Below are positions 11,401 to 21,030 of a stretch of DNA of 64,000 nucleotides, one piece after another. A program made the position numbers and the translations under genes. Position 1 is the stretch's first letter, and every line of letters begins with the position of its first letter. Origin of the DNA: Patiria pectinifera (taxonomy: Eukaryota > Echinodermata > Asteroidea > Valvatida > Asterinidae); the NCBI GenBank assembly GCA_029964075.1, contig CM057149.1, positions 30,332,197 through 30,396,196 of the forward strand, given 5' to 3'. The notes beneath the pieces are model-generated. The model was not told where the DNA came from and made no database searches. It was given only the letters and a program-made list of their open reading frames with translations.

Positions 11401-14400
11401 TCTGATTCCCTGACTCCATTTAAGAAAAAACAGAGCAGTTTACATACATTGGGGAATTGTAAGGTCAGGGAACCAGTCTAGCTGGCTTGTACCCGTTCAT
11501 AGGTGTGTAATCGATTGCAAACAAGTGCGATGGTCAACTGGGGCCAGTATTTGAAAAACAGGCAGTTTTTTCCAACGCTGGTCGGCCGATCAGCGTTGGA
11601 AATTGATACAAAAATACCACTTTTCTTGAAAATGACAGTATACTAGGTGCCATGATTTTACAGGATGCTTTACACTGTCATTCACTAACAGTCCAGCAAG
11701 GTATTTCAAAATGATTTGGTAGTTTTATTTTTTGATGTTTGCAAATGTTGTATTTTCCCCTTAAGCACCAGTATTGGTGGATATGTACGCTGTATAAATA
11801 CACATTGTTATTATTGTTACTATTTATTTATTGATGGTAGCCATGTCACCTTAAGGATGATTTTCAATGGGTAATCTTAAAAAAAATATGACATATATGA
11901 GGATTAAAATACATTCGGATTTGTAGATTTAACAGAAACGAGAGCATTTAAAAACCGACACTTATTCATTGAAAACCAGATAAAACTATAAATAATGAAA
12001 ATATGGTTTTCATTATGTAAAAGGCAAAAGATGGATACTCTAACACTATTATTATTACAATTAAGACTCTACTTAATCGTGCATTGTCTGACTGAAAAGC
12101 TCGTAATACTTTGGAATTAGCAATTCAATCTAATAATATATTTTTCAAATAAAAAAAAATTAAGACGGCCAGATGTTGCGATCTTGATCTTAACAAGATC
12201 GTCTTCAGCAGCAAAATGGCAGTGGTACAAGAAACAAACATGTAGGTGACACACAAGCATGCAGGGTTGGAAGAAGAAACAAAAAAGAAGGATTACATTT
12301 ATTTTTTAGGGTGCCACACCCACAAAACACAGCCTGCAAGAAGTTTTGTTTTTCCGGTCTTGTTCATAACGACTTTTTAGTGGTGAAGAAGAAAGAGCAA
12401 AGTGAGACTTGAACGCATTGTTGCCGTACGCCTGGCCTAACGTGAACACCCTACGTGTTTATTCACAATCGGATCAGAATTGGTCAGGCGTACTTTTGTG
12501 CACTACCAAGAGTGAGCAACTACTGAGCTCTCGTGAGTGGTAATGAGTGCTATCAAATATTCATGCAAAGTTTCTTTTGTCTTAAGAATGATGGCTCCTG
12601 TAAATCCTTTTCATTTTGCAGCTTGCGTCGTCAGATCACTGCCATCAACAAGCTCGCCGATCGAGGCTTGTACTTCTTTGACTATGGCAACGCTTTCTTA
12701 CTGGAGGCTAGCAGAGCAGGTTGGTTCTACAAAAAATGTATAACAGTATTTGATGTTTCTTTCCCATTGGAGCAGTGTTTTCGGAGGTCACTGTGATACC
12801 CCTGGTCAGTGGGATGATAGGCTCCCTGCGCGAACACGAGAGGGCGCTGTTTGACCACTTTCAAAAGCCCAGGGGATGGGGCACCTGGCGTGCGCGAAGT
12901 ACGCATGACTGATTTTATTCTGAGTGTTCACAAAGCAACAGCATGCATCTTTCGCACGAACGTCAGGCATTATCATCAATGCGTTCGAATGTCTCTCCCA
13001 GACTGTGGTCTTCCCAACTCTCCCTTTCTTGCCGTTGAGGGGGTACTTGTGCACGGAGCCCTTTATACAAAGGATAAAGTGTAAAAAATGCAACAATTTT
13101 GCTTATAAATACACTTTTCCACAACTTTATGAAAATAGCTTGAGTGTGTTGCATTCTGATGCAGTTTTGCTGGAAATTCGAAACTCGCCCTTGTAACCTT
13201 TTCACCCCTCGATTGTCTTTTCCTGATTTTGTTCATTGGTTTAATTTTTAGCTCTCATAACCAAAATGCAACTAATTATAAGTTGTTAGGCCCAAAAAAA
13301 AAATAAGTTGGTCTGTGGTCAGCGCGCGCGTCGATTTTAATCATGCGCGTCGATCTTTTTTTTTTCCAAAATGTTCTGCAGTAGCTCCAACAGTGCCCTC
13401 TATTTCCGCACCTCCTCAATTTTTTTTACCAAAGAGCACCAAGGAATGGGAAATTGCACCAAGGCAAATGATCGAAAACACCAAGGCAAATTATGGAGGA
13501 CACCAAAAAAGCAAAATAGTACCCACCTTGTCTGTACAATCCAAGCTTGAAGAAAAAAAAAGAAAAGAAAAAAAAAAAAAAAGCCGCGTGGCCGCGTCAA
13601 TTCCGGAACTTTGGTCTGACCAGAGACCGAATATTTTTTTTTTGGCCTTAAATTGATTTTTTTTTATTTGGTTATTCAACAAACAGGTGCTGATGTAAAA
13701 AAAGAAGGTGATCAGACGGGCAACAGGTTCAGGTATCCCTCATACGTCCAGGACATCATGGGGTGAGACATTTTCATCTTTCACAAATCTGTCTGAGCTT
13801 GTTTTTTTTTTTTTTGACGGTTAACTTGCTTTTGAGCAGCCAATTGTCATTACTTCTTGTGAGTTTCTGAAGTTTAAAGGAGATATTGCTGGCTGAAAAC
13901 AATAGAGAAAAAAGACAAAAAGGAAAGTAAGTTAGTGGAGGGCTAGATGGAATTCTGTGATTTCAGAATTAGTCTGAAATCACCCTGAATGATGCAAAAC
14001 AGACCTTGATTTCCTGTTTTGATGGGTTTTTGTGGTTTTGTTTTTTTAATGTAAGTTTGTGAGAGTATTCCAATACAAAATGTACAATTCGTGTAGTAAA
14101 AGGTCTTTGTGTTAGGCCAGCACATCAGGACATAAAATTGGTTGCAAAACTTTTCATTTTAACACGAACCTCTGGATATAGTTTTATAGTTTTTACATAT
14201 GTTGGTCTTGTTTCCGTAGTGATATATTTTCCCTTGGGTTTGGCCCCTTCCGATGGGTCTGCACGTCAGGTGACCCCAACGACCTTGCCACCACGGACGA
14301 TATAGCGACCACCGTGCTGGAAGACTTCATCAAACAAGGAGGTTGGTATAAATGCTTGAATTAAAGTCAGAGACAATTTGGTACCGAAACGACAGATGTG

Positions 14401-17400
14401 TTTGTAATCTGCTGCCTTGTGACAAGCTGGCCGCCCGCTCTTCACCTCACCTGAGAACCCTCCTAGTGTTTGATCAGTCACAGACAGTCAGAAATTCAAT
14501 CTACACCCCCTACCATAACTTGTACACAGGCTAGTCACCAACAGTCACATCATATTTCCTGTAGGCACTGTGACTAGTCAAATTCCGTCAACAGACAAAA
14601 ACAAGTAACCGGTACGTACAGCTGGCTTGTCAATCACCTCCAGTCAAACAAAAGCTGTATCAAGTTACATAAACAGTCACAGCCAGTCAATCCTGCTTTA
14701 TGTAGTCAAGGAGCACTCAACTGTTACAAACAGTCACTTGATTGGCTGTGACCGCTGGGATGGCTTTGTTGAGTTAGCCAGTCAGAGAGGGAGAGTTTTA
14801 AATAAATCAAAAGCTTGCGGATATCTTTTTGATGAAACCAAACCTTATTCTTCTGTGCTAATTTTGGCAAAGAATGGCTTCAAGGGAATATACATCATTT
14901 GCTTTTGCTGCAATTTTCAGAAATAGATGGACTTGGGGGGGTTGGAAATATATAGCAAATATAGTTACACTGACTTTTTTGAGGTTTTGGGTTCGAAAAT
15001 GCTATAAAAACAAAGAAAAACAATCATTTTCCTCTAGTCTGGTTCCCTGACTCCATATAAGAAGAAACAGAGCAGTTTACATACATTGGGGAATTGTAAG
15101 GTCAGGGAACCAGTCTAGCTGGCTTGTACCCGTTCATAGGTGTGTAATCGATTGCAAACAAGTACGATGGTCAGTTGGGGCCGGTATTTGAAAAAAAGCC
15201 AGTTTTTTCCAACGCTGGTCGGCCGACCAGCTTTGGAAATTGATACAAAAATACCACTTTTCTTGAAAATGACAGTGCCATGATTTTACAGGATGCTTTA
15301 CACTGTCATTCACTAACAGTCCAGCAAGGTATTTCAAAATGATTTGGTAGTTTTATTTTTTGATGTTTGCAAATGTTGTATTTTCCCTTTCAATTTGGAA
15401 CTCTTTCATTCTTATGTCTGTTTAATTGTCGCTATTTATGGAGGTAATAATGTATAATATTATGAAAGTAATAATTTTTAAAATTGAACAAGGATATTGA
15501 CTAGAGCAGGGTTTGAATCCGTGACATTGCTAATGTTGCTAGCATTGTGACTTTGGGTACATGACCTCCTGGCAAATACGGGTTAATGGTTACTGACTAG
15601 TGCCCTTGAATAAAGACATTGGAAAAATGAGGAACCATCAACATAGGGCTGGATAGCTGCATTGGTAGAGCACCGGAACGGCAATCCAGAGGTCGCAGGT
15701 TCAAACCTCGCACCAGTCAATTTGTTTGTTCGACTTTAAAATTATGCTAATGCTGAAGACGGTCAGAGCATACTGACCGGAACGTCGAGTTTATTTTTCA
15801 GAACCATTATCTTAGTTGAGAAATTATTCGCACATGGTGTTTCCGCAAACCTTTCATTATTTAGTATCTCCACCATGCAAAGCCTCAAATCTTACTTATG
15901 CTAATGTACCTAGGCAGTCTCCCTTTGTGGTTTGTTTGAAAATTGTATATATCAAGTAAATTGTGTCTTTTAATTTAGTCTCAAGGATGAGCATTGATGA
16001 AAATTTAAGTAGTAATCCTAAGTATTCTTGGAATGTTTTATTCCATAGTTCCAGAGACAACCAAACAGCAGTATGAAGATAACATCCGTTGGATCAAGGA
16101 GGCTTCCAAGCACAAACTAGTAAGCTCATAGTCTTTTATTGTTAATTTTTTTTCGCTGGCAGAGTGGAATGTAGAGAATGGATTGGTTCAGTCTTTACAC
16201 GTAAATATACCAGGGGTGTGAAATCTCAGATTTCAACTTTTTTGTTTTGGATTTCAGCTCTTTTCCCTCACTTACTGTGTACAAAAGTATAGGAGATTTC
16301 CAATGTTCAGCTTTTTTACACCTTTTTCATCTGTTTTCAGCTATTTTATCAGTGGTCACTCACACCCCTGATATACTTTGTCAAACACTGATTAAAGTTT
16401 GAAAACAATAATTAAATTCTGGGGGAAAAAACGTGGACCAAATTCATTATTTTGACCTGTTCCCAGTTAACCTGGACTAAGATATTCGTAAATTCTGCAG
16501 TCACTTAAATTTGTTACCTCTTTTGAATACTACCACAGCCTAATTTCAGGTTGGGCTTAAGACAAATTACTGAAAATATAAATATGTTTGTGCCTTTAGA
16601 AGCGTAATATGCTAATTGGTATACATCATATGACATTGGGCTTGTATAATGCTTTTCCTCTGCAGATAAAGTCTGGGTTGAGCAAATTGCTTTGCCTAAA
16701 AGTGCCAGCCACCCACGACCAGCATGTACATTATAGGGCCAATGATTTTCCGTTTCAGAAAAGTGCAAATTCCGTTTGCAAAAATCCTAAATTCCGTTTT
16801 AGGCTGAAAAATTCCGTTTCACGTTTATTCAATACAAACATTGGCATTTTATATACATTAGGCCTATACCATGTGCACAGAAAATAATTTCAAGACCATA
16901 ATGAAATAGTCGTTTGGTTGGAGCGCGGGAAAATTGCCCCCAAAAAGATTGCTATTTTATCAACGGCCGATCAATGTACAGACGTAGTATTTAACTTCGC
17001 CACAGTCAAGTCGTATACTGCTCTGCCACTGCCACACCCGTGAGAAACATGCAATAGCCGTACAGGCCAATCCCATGACGTCACACACATCAGCTGGCCG
17101 AAACGAAATTCATGTCCGCCATTTTGTTTTCGGGCTAACGTTAGCGACAAAAATAGGATAGTTTACGGTAGATTATTGGACCTAAGCACGACATGCATTT
17201 CAATAGAGCCAAAGTTAGATGTTATACGAATGGTTGATTGATTGCACAGAGAAAAATAAACCTGCCGATGGAGCAAAAGAGACCCGCGAGAGCATGCCGT
17301 GAGTGTGATGATTTTCACCCGTGCGCTGGCCGACAGCTACGGCGTTCGTTGGGACTGTCACTCCCATGACCACGCGTACTACGGTAATGATCTCGTAACA

Positions 17401-20052
17401 TTTATTGCTCTGATCTTGAATGTTTTTGTCCCACCAACATCGTGATATAAACATCGCTCATTTTTTATATGGCTCGTCTGTTCAATCAATCATCAACAAT
17501 TCGTTTTGTATTTGATACATTTTATGAAATTGTGTTTTTTTATCAATGAAATTGCAGAAGTTATTTTGTTCAGATTCAAATTCCATTCTCCGTTTCGAGG
17601 AGCAGATTCCGCGAATTCCGTCCGTTTTCCGCGATCGCGGAAAATCATTGGCCCTAACATTATAATCACATGACATTTGTCTCCCTGGTATCTGTAGGTT
17701 GTCGGTTCCCAAGCTCGGATCCTCTACTCAGATCAGCGGGGTCGCATGGCCATCGCGTCGGCCTTCAACCAAGCCGTCAGCGAGGGCAGGCTTCGCGGAC
17801 CGGTCATCATCAGCAGGGATCACCACGATGTCAGCGGTACCGACAGTCCCTTCCGCGAGACATCCAACATTTATGACGGCTCGGCTTTCTGTGCAGGTAT
17901 ATGACACGAATGCTTTAACAATTATCTTTTAGGGTTTGAGCACCATTGTATTTTTGGCTGGCTTTATTTTTATTGTTACTAAATTTCTGATTATGAAACC
18001 AAGGATTCCGCAAAAGCACCCCAGGTACTCTAGCTCTCGCAAGCCTGAAGAAACCTGTAGAGAGAAGACAATGAGAAGAAATGATAGTTTTAGAGGTGGG
18101 AGGAAACCCCAGAAGAATATTCTGGGGAAAACCCACGGAATCATGCAGGGACTGAAACCCAATTTGCATATTGGCCCAGGCGGGAATCGAACCTGGGTCG
18201 CGGCGGTGGAGCGCCAACCTGACTGGGGATACACATCACAGAGCTCTTAAAAGTTATGTCACGAACATTACACAATGGAAATGCCCACCTCTTGTGATTT
18301 GACGTCATATCAGAGAGCAGATCTGTGTTCCTCTGCGATTCGTATGAGGATACATCATTGTCCTTGAAGTTAAATAATATACAATGCCCTCACAGAGTAC
18401 TCAGCATGTCAAGAGTGACTTTCAGTGTGTTGTTTTTTTTCCATGATGTGAAAGATATGGCCGTGCAGAACGTGATTGGGGATTCCTTCCGCGGCGCTAC
18501 CTGGGTGGCCTTACACAACGGGGGCGGTGTAGGCTGGGGCGAGGTCATCAATGGAGGGTTTGGTCTCATGCTGGATGGCGGAGAGAGGGCGGAGCAGAGG
18601 GCTAAATCCATGCTAGCCTGGGACGTCAGTAATGGGGTAGGTGTGGCCATCATGGTCATTTTATACAACTTTGGGAATTTTGAATTTATCTCGGCTCGGG
18701 TAGGGGCCCAATTGCAATGGAACTACTGAGCAGAGAATTGTGGATTCTTTATATGATTTGAATTTTCCATTAGAAAGATGTAAATTATGACAAAAGGTTT
18801 TGCTCTTACCAGACTTTGTTTGATAAACACTGTTCACTCAGTGTTGTTCAACAGTTTGTTGAAACAGATCACAAAATTCTAACTAGCCAGCTGATGCTGG
18901 TAAGCTTGGTGGTTGATTAATGTCATACATCTGTATTATGCTCTAGTATTCATGAGGTCATAAGCCATTTAGCGAATATCGCCATCTTTGTGATCACATG
19001 GTAATTTTTGGGGCATTTCAATGAAAATACATCCCATCCGGCAACTGTAGCATGAGCATAATGGGATGTGTTTTCATTGAAATGCCCCCCCCCCCAAAAA
19101 ATGATCACGTCAATACGATGATGGCAGTATCTGTCAAAACGGCTTACAAGGACAGGACTTTCGCCTAGTAAGTTTCTTTTTTACGTAGGTACTATGATGT
19201 AGGGCGAGGCAATACATCAACACAAACCAGTAGTTGCTGGAAATAATTAGCTGTTGTATATTTAGCTTTTCATTAATTCCAGATTCTTTGAATTCAAATA
19301 AAGACACTTAATTAACTCGGTAGTGAAAGAATTGCATTATGAGACAGAATATCGGCCAATACGGCGAAACAAAATTACAAGCCATTTTTCAGGTAGCGCC
19401 ACATTTTTCAGGTAGCACGTGTTTTTAAAGACAAGGCGCAAGCGCATTTTTGTAACCATATTGGTCGAAGGGGCCCGGAGTGCGTGCGTACGTGGCCAAG
19501 TTCGGGCAAGGACCATTAGTCGACTAGTGGTTGATTTGTGACGTACCTTACGCCTGCGCACTGATAGCAACGTGCAAACGTCTGGATCCTGGATCCTGGC
19601 TCTCTGCTAGCGTTATGAATGCGCGCGGCTATTGGTTACCAGCGAAGCAACCAACCCCAGTAGGCTGGTTCCAAATAGTCGACTAGCGTAGTCAACCATC
19701 ATCGACTAGACAGAGTTCGGGCAAACGTTAGTTAACCATTGGTCAACTATAGTCCTTGCGCGAACTTGGCCCTACCTGAGCATGACTCGTGCGAGCCCGG
19801 TGCCACCGCAGAAAATGGCTGTCACCCTTATGAGTCTATAGACCAAATTATCAGAAAGAACTCATAGGTCGGTGATGAATCTGATTTTTTTGTGGTGGTT
19901 GATATTTCTTACAGGTTGCTCGGCGGAGTTGGTCAGGTAACACCAAAGCCCAGGAGACCATCTGCCACGCCATGCAGGCCAATAGTAAGCTCAAGGTGAC
20001 CTTGCCCCACAACGTCCAATCAGACGTCCTGGATCGAGCCTTCAGAAAATAA
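2388..20052 (+). CDS. UROC1: Urocanate hydratase (urocanase), 5'-incomplete, 16 exons
   Basis: Urocanase converts urocanate to 4-imidazolone-5-propanoate, using tightly bound NAD+, in cytosolic histidine breakdown. The joined exons give about 590 codons and align, from my memory of the family, with human UROC1 from about residue 88 to the end (about 676 residues). Visible family motifs are GGNGQVFSNWAQ, YSGHPMGLFPS, GPQGIVHGT, the glycine-rich GLGGMSGAQAKAA, DQTSCHNPFNGGYYP, FRWVCTSGDP (the cysteine known as catalytic in bacterial enzymes) and RDHHDVSGTDSPFRETSN. All introns are GT-AG and phases agree from exon 3 to the stop. Exons 1 and 2 carry two compensating frame breaks, so as assembled the gene is interrupted. 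The N-terminal exons and promoter are not seen. The identification is secure; whether the locus is functional is open. Confidence 0.96.
3182..3240 (+). CDS. UROC1: UROC1 visible exon 2 (PHELVTYGGNGQVFSNWAQ)
   Basis: The acceptor is CAACAG and the donor GTAAGT. The conserved ELVTYGGNGQVFSNWAQ is intact. The exon opens with TTCCCC where the expected Phe-Pro-His would need one more C after a phase-0 junction. This one-base shortfall restores the frame lost in exon 1. Confidence 0.92.
3663..4701. mobile_element. Foldback MITE family A with nested insertion
   Basis: Ends, inner sequence and TTAA borders (3663-3666, 4698-4701) match the intact copy at 10322-10815. About 550 extra bases between roughly 3735 and 4285 interrupt the left arm. 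The insert has its own inverted blocks: AAACTAGCCTC...GGCTAGTTTTAC and TATAACACTTCACCCACAGA near 3902 with its complement near 4290. It lies in a UROC1 intron. Confidence 0.85.
4820..4948 (+). CDS. UROC1: UROC1 visible exon 3
   Basis: This phase 0-0 exon of 43 codons includes YSGHPMGLFPS and ends in TNGM, the usual order in urocanases. Its last 30 bases and the donor are duplicated 186 bases downstream. Confidence 0.95.
5104..5335 (+). repeat. Tandem copy of UROC1 exon 3 end, donor and intron start
   Basis: Sequence from 5107 repeats 4921 onward: exon tail, GTATGTG donor and the following roughly 80 intron bases. An extra segment follows from about 5192, before similarity returns at GTGCTTAAATCAGTGA. 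The copy has no acceptor of its own, and reading through the intervening intron hits a stop, so it should not be coding. Confidence 0.85.
6039..6100 (+). CDS. UROC1: UROC1 visible exon 4 (MVPNYSSRDNYNRLFGLGVT)
   Basis: It starts after TGTTTTAG and ends in phase 2 before GTGAGT. It continues the conserved NGM-xx-PNYSS segment directly from exon 3. Confidence 0.95.
6158..6299 (-). mobile_element. MITE family C, copy 1 (ends CAGGCATGCAACT)
   Basis: An approximately 142-base element bounded by inverted CAGGCATGCAACT-type ends, in a UROC1 intron. It is homologous over its whole length, in opposite orientation, to 32608-32751 and 60862-61005. It carries no ORF of note, so it is a non-autonomous element. 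Confidence 0.85.
6589..6655 (+). CDS. UROC1: UROC1 visible exon 5 (YGQMTAGSFCYIGPQGIVHGTT)
   Basis: The acceptor is ATCTAG, the donor follows ACCACA. The exon completes a split ATG codon from exon 4 and ends in phase 0 at HGTT, where human UROC1 continues into LTVLNA. Confidence 0.95.
7162..8093. mobile_element. Long nested foldback in UROC1 intron
   Basis: The outer arms pair CAATGAGGTCAATTTTG near 7163 with its complement ending near 8093. The pairing continues inward with interruptions: GTCCAAAAATG-type blocks, the GCCATTTGCGAG block, and an inner hairpin of ATTCGGGGCAAGC near 7450 with its complement near 7570. No transposase is present. It is probably a foldback DNA transposon derivative. 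Confidence 0.75.
8238..8419 (+). CDS. UROC1: UROC1 visible exon 6 (glycine-rich NAD-binding segment)
   Basis: It encodes ITVLNAGRQQLG through GLGGMSGAQAKAAVICG to KRHKQG, ending in phase 2. The glycine-rich block is the family's nucleotide-binding signature. Confidence 0.96.
8650..8965 (+). repeat. tRNA-derived SINE, copy 1
   Basis: It has a B-box-like GGGTTCGAGTCC at 8712-8723, then a body with CCCTTGGGCAAGGCAC and CTCTCCACCCAGGAGTA. It shares this body with 45213-45490. The head does not fold into a plausible tRNA, so it is a SINE, not a tRNA gene. Confidence 0.8.
9078..9128 (+). CDS. UROC1: UROC1 visible exon 7 (WVMEMIDNLDDCIERI)
   Basis: This short exon after CTTGCAG is phase 2 to phase 2. 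It follows exon 6 as QG-WVMEMIDNLD, matching the QGWLMEVTDSLD stretch of human UROC1. Confidence 0.94.
9190..9310 (+). repeat. Dispersed repeat shared with 57236-57345
   Basis: Both stretches carry the sequence around CATGGCCGGTCTT and AAAGACATGGCT followed by CACATGACATTTGG, with substitutions. No ORF or clear ends were seen. It is unclassified. Confidence 0.65.
9857..9919 (+). CDS. UROC1: UROC1 visible exon 8 (ARKEKKALSIGYHGNIVDIW)
   Basis: It begins after TTTTAG with a split Lys codon and ends in phase 2 before GTATGT. GYHGN is conserved. Confidence 0.95.
10140..10968 (+). repeat. Triplicated intron-end / acceptor unit (about 123 bases)
   Basis: The unit CCATTTCCCTCCACAG plus GGAGAGAG occurs three times: acceptor AG ending at 10223, 10845 and 10968. 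Each is preceded by a similar CTTAATGAACTGTCCCAGTA-type stretch. Copies two and three are 123 bases apart; a 494-base MITE sits between copies one and two. Only the third leads into conserved urocanase sequence. Confidence 0.9.
10322..10815. mobile_element. TTAA-flanked foldback MITE family A, intact copy
   Basis: The element starts AGAGGTTGTGGAATGCTCG and ends with its reverse complement. Nearly the whole 494 bases fold back on themselves around a short centre near 10560. TTAA lies directly outside both ends (10322-10325 and 10812-10815), the target duplication typical of piggyBac-related elements. It carries no transposase. It has landed inside the triplicated acceptor unit. Confidence 0.88.
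10969..11148 (+). CDS. UROC1: UROC1 visible exon 9 (DQTSCHNPFNGGYYP)
   Basis: It completes Trp from exon 8 (W-ERVAAEYDSTGE) and carries the conserved LGSDQTSCHNPFNGGYYPVQ, ending in phase 2 after LVEE. An in-frame upstream acceptor at 10845 could lengthen it by 41 codons without a stop. Confidence 0.96.
11243..11764 (+). mobile_element. TTAA-flanked MITE family B, copy 1
   Basis: The element is bounded by AGGGAA...TTCCCC with TTAA outside each end. Inside are an inverted pair built on GGTTCCCTGAC and a central palindrome GCTGGTCGGCCGATCAGC. The same element recurs near 14.9, 40.0, 44.6, 49.9 and 63.2 kb. Confidence 0.88.
12622..12719 (+). CDS. UROC1: UROC1 visible exon 10 (LRRQITAINKLADRGLYFFD)
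   Basis: The acceptor is TTTTGCAG. The exon reads S-LRRQITAINKLAD through DYGNAFLLEASRAG and ends in phase 1. Confidence 0.96.
13687..13762 (+). CDS. UROC1: UROC1 visible exon 11 (ADVKKEGDQTGNRFRYPSYV)
   Basis: It follows AACAAACAG, phase 1 to phase 2. FRYPSYVQDIMG is conserved in urocanases. Confidence 0.95.
14220..14341 (+). CDS. UROC1: UROC1 visible exon 12 (catalytic-Cys motif)
   Basis: It encodes DIFSLGFGPFRWVCTSGDPND and continues to LEDFIKQG, ending in phase 1. The Cys of WVCTSGDP corresponds to the active-site cysteine of bacterial urocanase (family knowledge). Confidence 0.96.
14524..14810 (+). repeat. Dispersed repeat family with CACTGTGACTAGTCAAATTC, copy 1
   Basis: This stretch matches 39825-39975 and 40500-40880 in order, but in the second locus a family B MITE splits it. 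It is therefore the empty-site version of that insertion. No coding content was recognised. Confidence 0.8.
14881..15391 (+). mobile_element. MITE family B, copy 2
   Basis: It is nearly identical to copy 1, running from AAGGGAATATACATC to GTTGTATTTTCCCTTT. The flanking TTAA is degraded at both ends (TTCAAG and TTTCAA). It sits in the intron between UROC1 exons 12 and 13. Confidence 0.88.
15645..15830 (+). repeat. tRNA-derived SINE head (TAGCTGCATTGGTAGAGC)
   Basis: There is an A-box-like segment TAGCTGCATTGGTAGAGC and a B-box-like GGTTCAAACC about 40 bases later, followed by a non-tRNA body with GACGGTCAGAGCATACTGACC. A related head lies on the opposite strand near 48355-48430. The stem pairing is poor for a real tRNA. 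Confidence 0.75.
16049..16119 (+). CDS. UROC1: UROC1 visible exon 13 (DNIRWIKEASKHKL)
   Basis: The acceptor is TTCCATAG. The exon reads V-PETTKQQYEDNIRWIKEA and ends in phase 0 after KHKL. Confidence 0.95.
16734..17656. mobile_element. TA-flanked element, ends GGGCCAATGATTTTCCG
   Basis: Inverted ends GGGCCAATGATTTTCCG and CGGAAAATCATTGGCCC enclose about 920 bases, with TA immediately outside each end. Repeated ATTCCGTTT-type motifs lie just inside both ends. There is no transposase-like ORF. The right end is 41 bases from UROC1 exon 14. Confidence 0.82.
17698..17896 (+). CDS. UROC1: UROC1 visible exon 14 (RDHHDVSGTDSPFRET)
   Basis: It encodes VVGSQARILYSDQRG through RDHHDVSGTDSPFRETSNIYD to GSAFCA, ending in phase 1. 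This is one of the most conserved segments of the enzyme. Confidence 0.97.
17990..18240 (-). repeat. Dispersed tRNA-related repeat
   Basis: The segment GGCGGGAATCGAACCTGGGTC near 18180 is a reversed B-box-like motif. Upstream GGAGGAAACC/CCAGAAGAATATTCTGG resembles a repeat tail. Several frames happen to be open across it, but none resembles a known protein. Confidence 0.55.
18455..18636 (+). CDS. UROC1: UROC1 visible exon 15 (MAVQNVIGDSFRGATWVALH)
   Basis: It completes Asp from exon 14 (D-MAVQN), passes HNGGGVGWGEVINGGFGLML and ends in phase 0 at WDVSNG. Confidence 0.97.
18957..19140. repeat. Foldback hairpin in last UROC1 intron
   Basis: Arms containing GGGGCATTTCAATGAAAA and its complement TTTTCATTGAAATGCCCC pair around a centre near 19050, extended outward by GCCATTTAGCGAATATCGCC-like pairing. 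It has no ORF and is probably a MITE. Confidence 0.75.
19485..19775. repeat. Foldback repeat with GGCCAAGTTCG ends
   Basis: GGCCAAGTTCGGGCAAGGACCA at 19494 is answered by TAGTCCTTGCGCGAACTTGGCC near 19770. Several GTCGACTA-type motifs lie between. No coding signal. Confidence 0.7.
19915..20052 (+). CDS. UROC1: UROC1 last exon with stop
   Basis: VARRSWSGNTKAQETICHAM leads to KVTLPHNVQSDVLDRAFRK and TAA at 20050-20052, where the family normally ends. An AATAAA hexamer (20048-20053) overlaps the stop. Confidence 0.97.
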   Translation, partial: VARRSWSGNTKAQETICHAMQANSKLKVTLPHNVQSDVLDRAFRK

Positions 20053-20771
20053 ACCAGGCTGGAGGGTCTCTCGGAATCTAACTAGGAAAGGGTCTCTCAG
20101 ATACTAAGCAGGCTAGGGTCTTGCCAAAACTAACTAGGCTAGGGGGTTTCTCAGATCTTATGAACATGCAGAAAACCTATTCATGCAATCAGAATGCATT
20201 GTATTCATTTCTCCGTATTAAGAAATCGTGTTCAAAATCTTTGTCTTTCGTATGTGTTGTGAGTGAATTTCTCAGACATATGGCCCACTTTGTAGACCAA
20301 GTAAAAAAACACAACTTGTTTCTCATCCCTGCCCGGTTCCTTTTTTCCCGGCCGCCTTCTTAATTTTTTTTTTTTATATTCATACATTTGCAATATATTT
20401 TGCACATTGTCAATACATTGTCTTTTTATTTGTTTCCAACAAAATAGTAGCTATGTAGAAAAGGGTTATAGATTCTTTGGGTACAATTTTGTATTGGCAA
20501 AATAGTTGAGAAAAATGGAGGATCCACCCGCCACTTTGAAAAATCTGCCATGGGGGGGGGGGGGGGGAGAAAAAAAGCCCCTGCTTCCTTAATTAAAAAA
20601 AAACAAAGACATAATGAAAAACTACTTATTATTTTTTTTTTCTCAGCCTAAGCAAGTTTAAACGAGAACCATAATTACCAATTGTTCAACTACCTTGCCA
20701 ATATTTGGACTAGTAGGCCATCAGCCTGGGGGTTTGGTCGGTATCAAATGAGGGGAATAATGGTCGTGATT
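20053..20771 (+). other. UROC1 3' flank / probable 3' UTR start
   Basis: The first 100 bases contain imperfect short repeats built on CTAGG and GGGTCTCTCAGAT. Further on the sequence is AT-rich with homopolymer runs. A more distant poly(A) signal was not singled out. No ORF of interest. Confidence 0.5.
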
Positions 20772-21030
20772 TTTGGCAAGGTATGCACATCTGTAGTTGG
20801 AAATATGTGATAGCATTGCAGTGGTGGCAGCTTTTTGGATGCTATCACTGTTTTAAAAAAATGGCAGCCAAAACATGCTCGTTACCACATATAATTAATC
20901 TGGTTCAAGCATATTGGCGGCCATTTTGAAAAAAAAATTAAAAGTGATAACACAAAAAAAACTGCCACCGCTCACACTACAAAGCTATCCCACATTTTCC
21001 AATTCTAGATGTGCATACCTTGCCAAAAGT
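20772..21030. repeat. Foldback repeat, ends TTGGCAAGGTATGCACATCT
   Basis: About 85-base arms pair from 20775 and 21027 inward, including TGATAGC/GCTATC and GCAGTGGTGGCAG/CTGCCACCGC, around an AT-rich loop. No ORF. Confidence 0.78.

Noticed and set aside
12806..13205. Several overlapping ORFs after UROC1 exon 10
   Set aside because: Both strands are open by chance, no splice sites fit, and none resembles a known protein.
15645..15720. Possible functional tRNA gene
   Set aside because: A and B boxes are present, but acceptor and anticodon stems do not pair well and a SINE body follows.
18390..18668. Minus-strand ORF opposite UROC1 exon 15
   Set aside because: Shadow of the conserved + strand exon.
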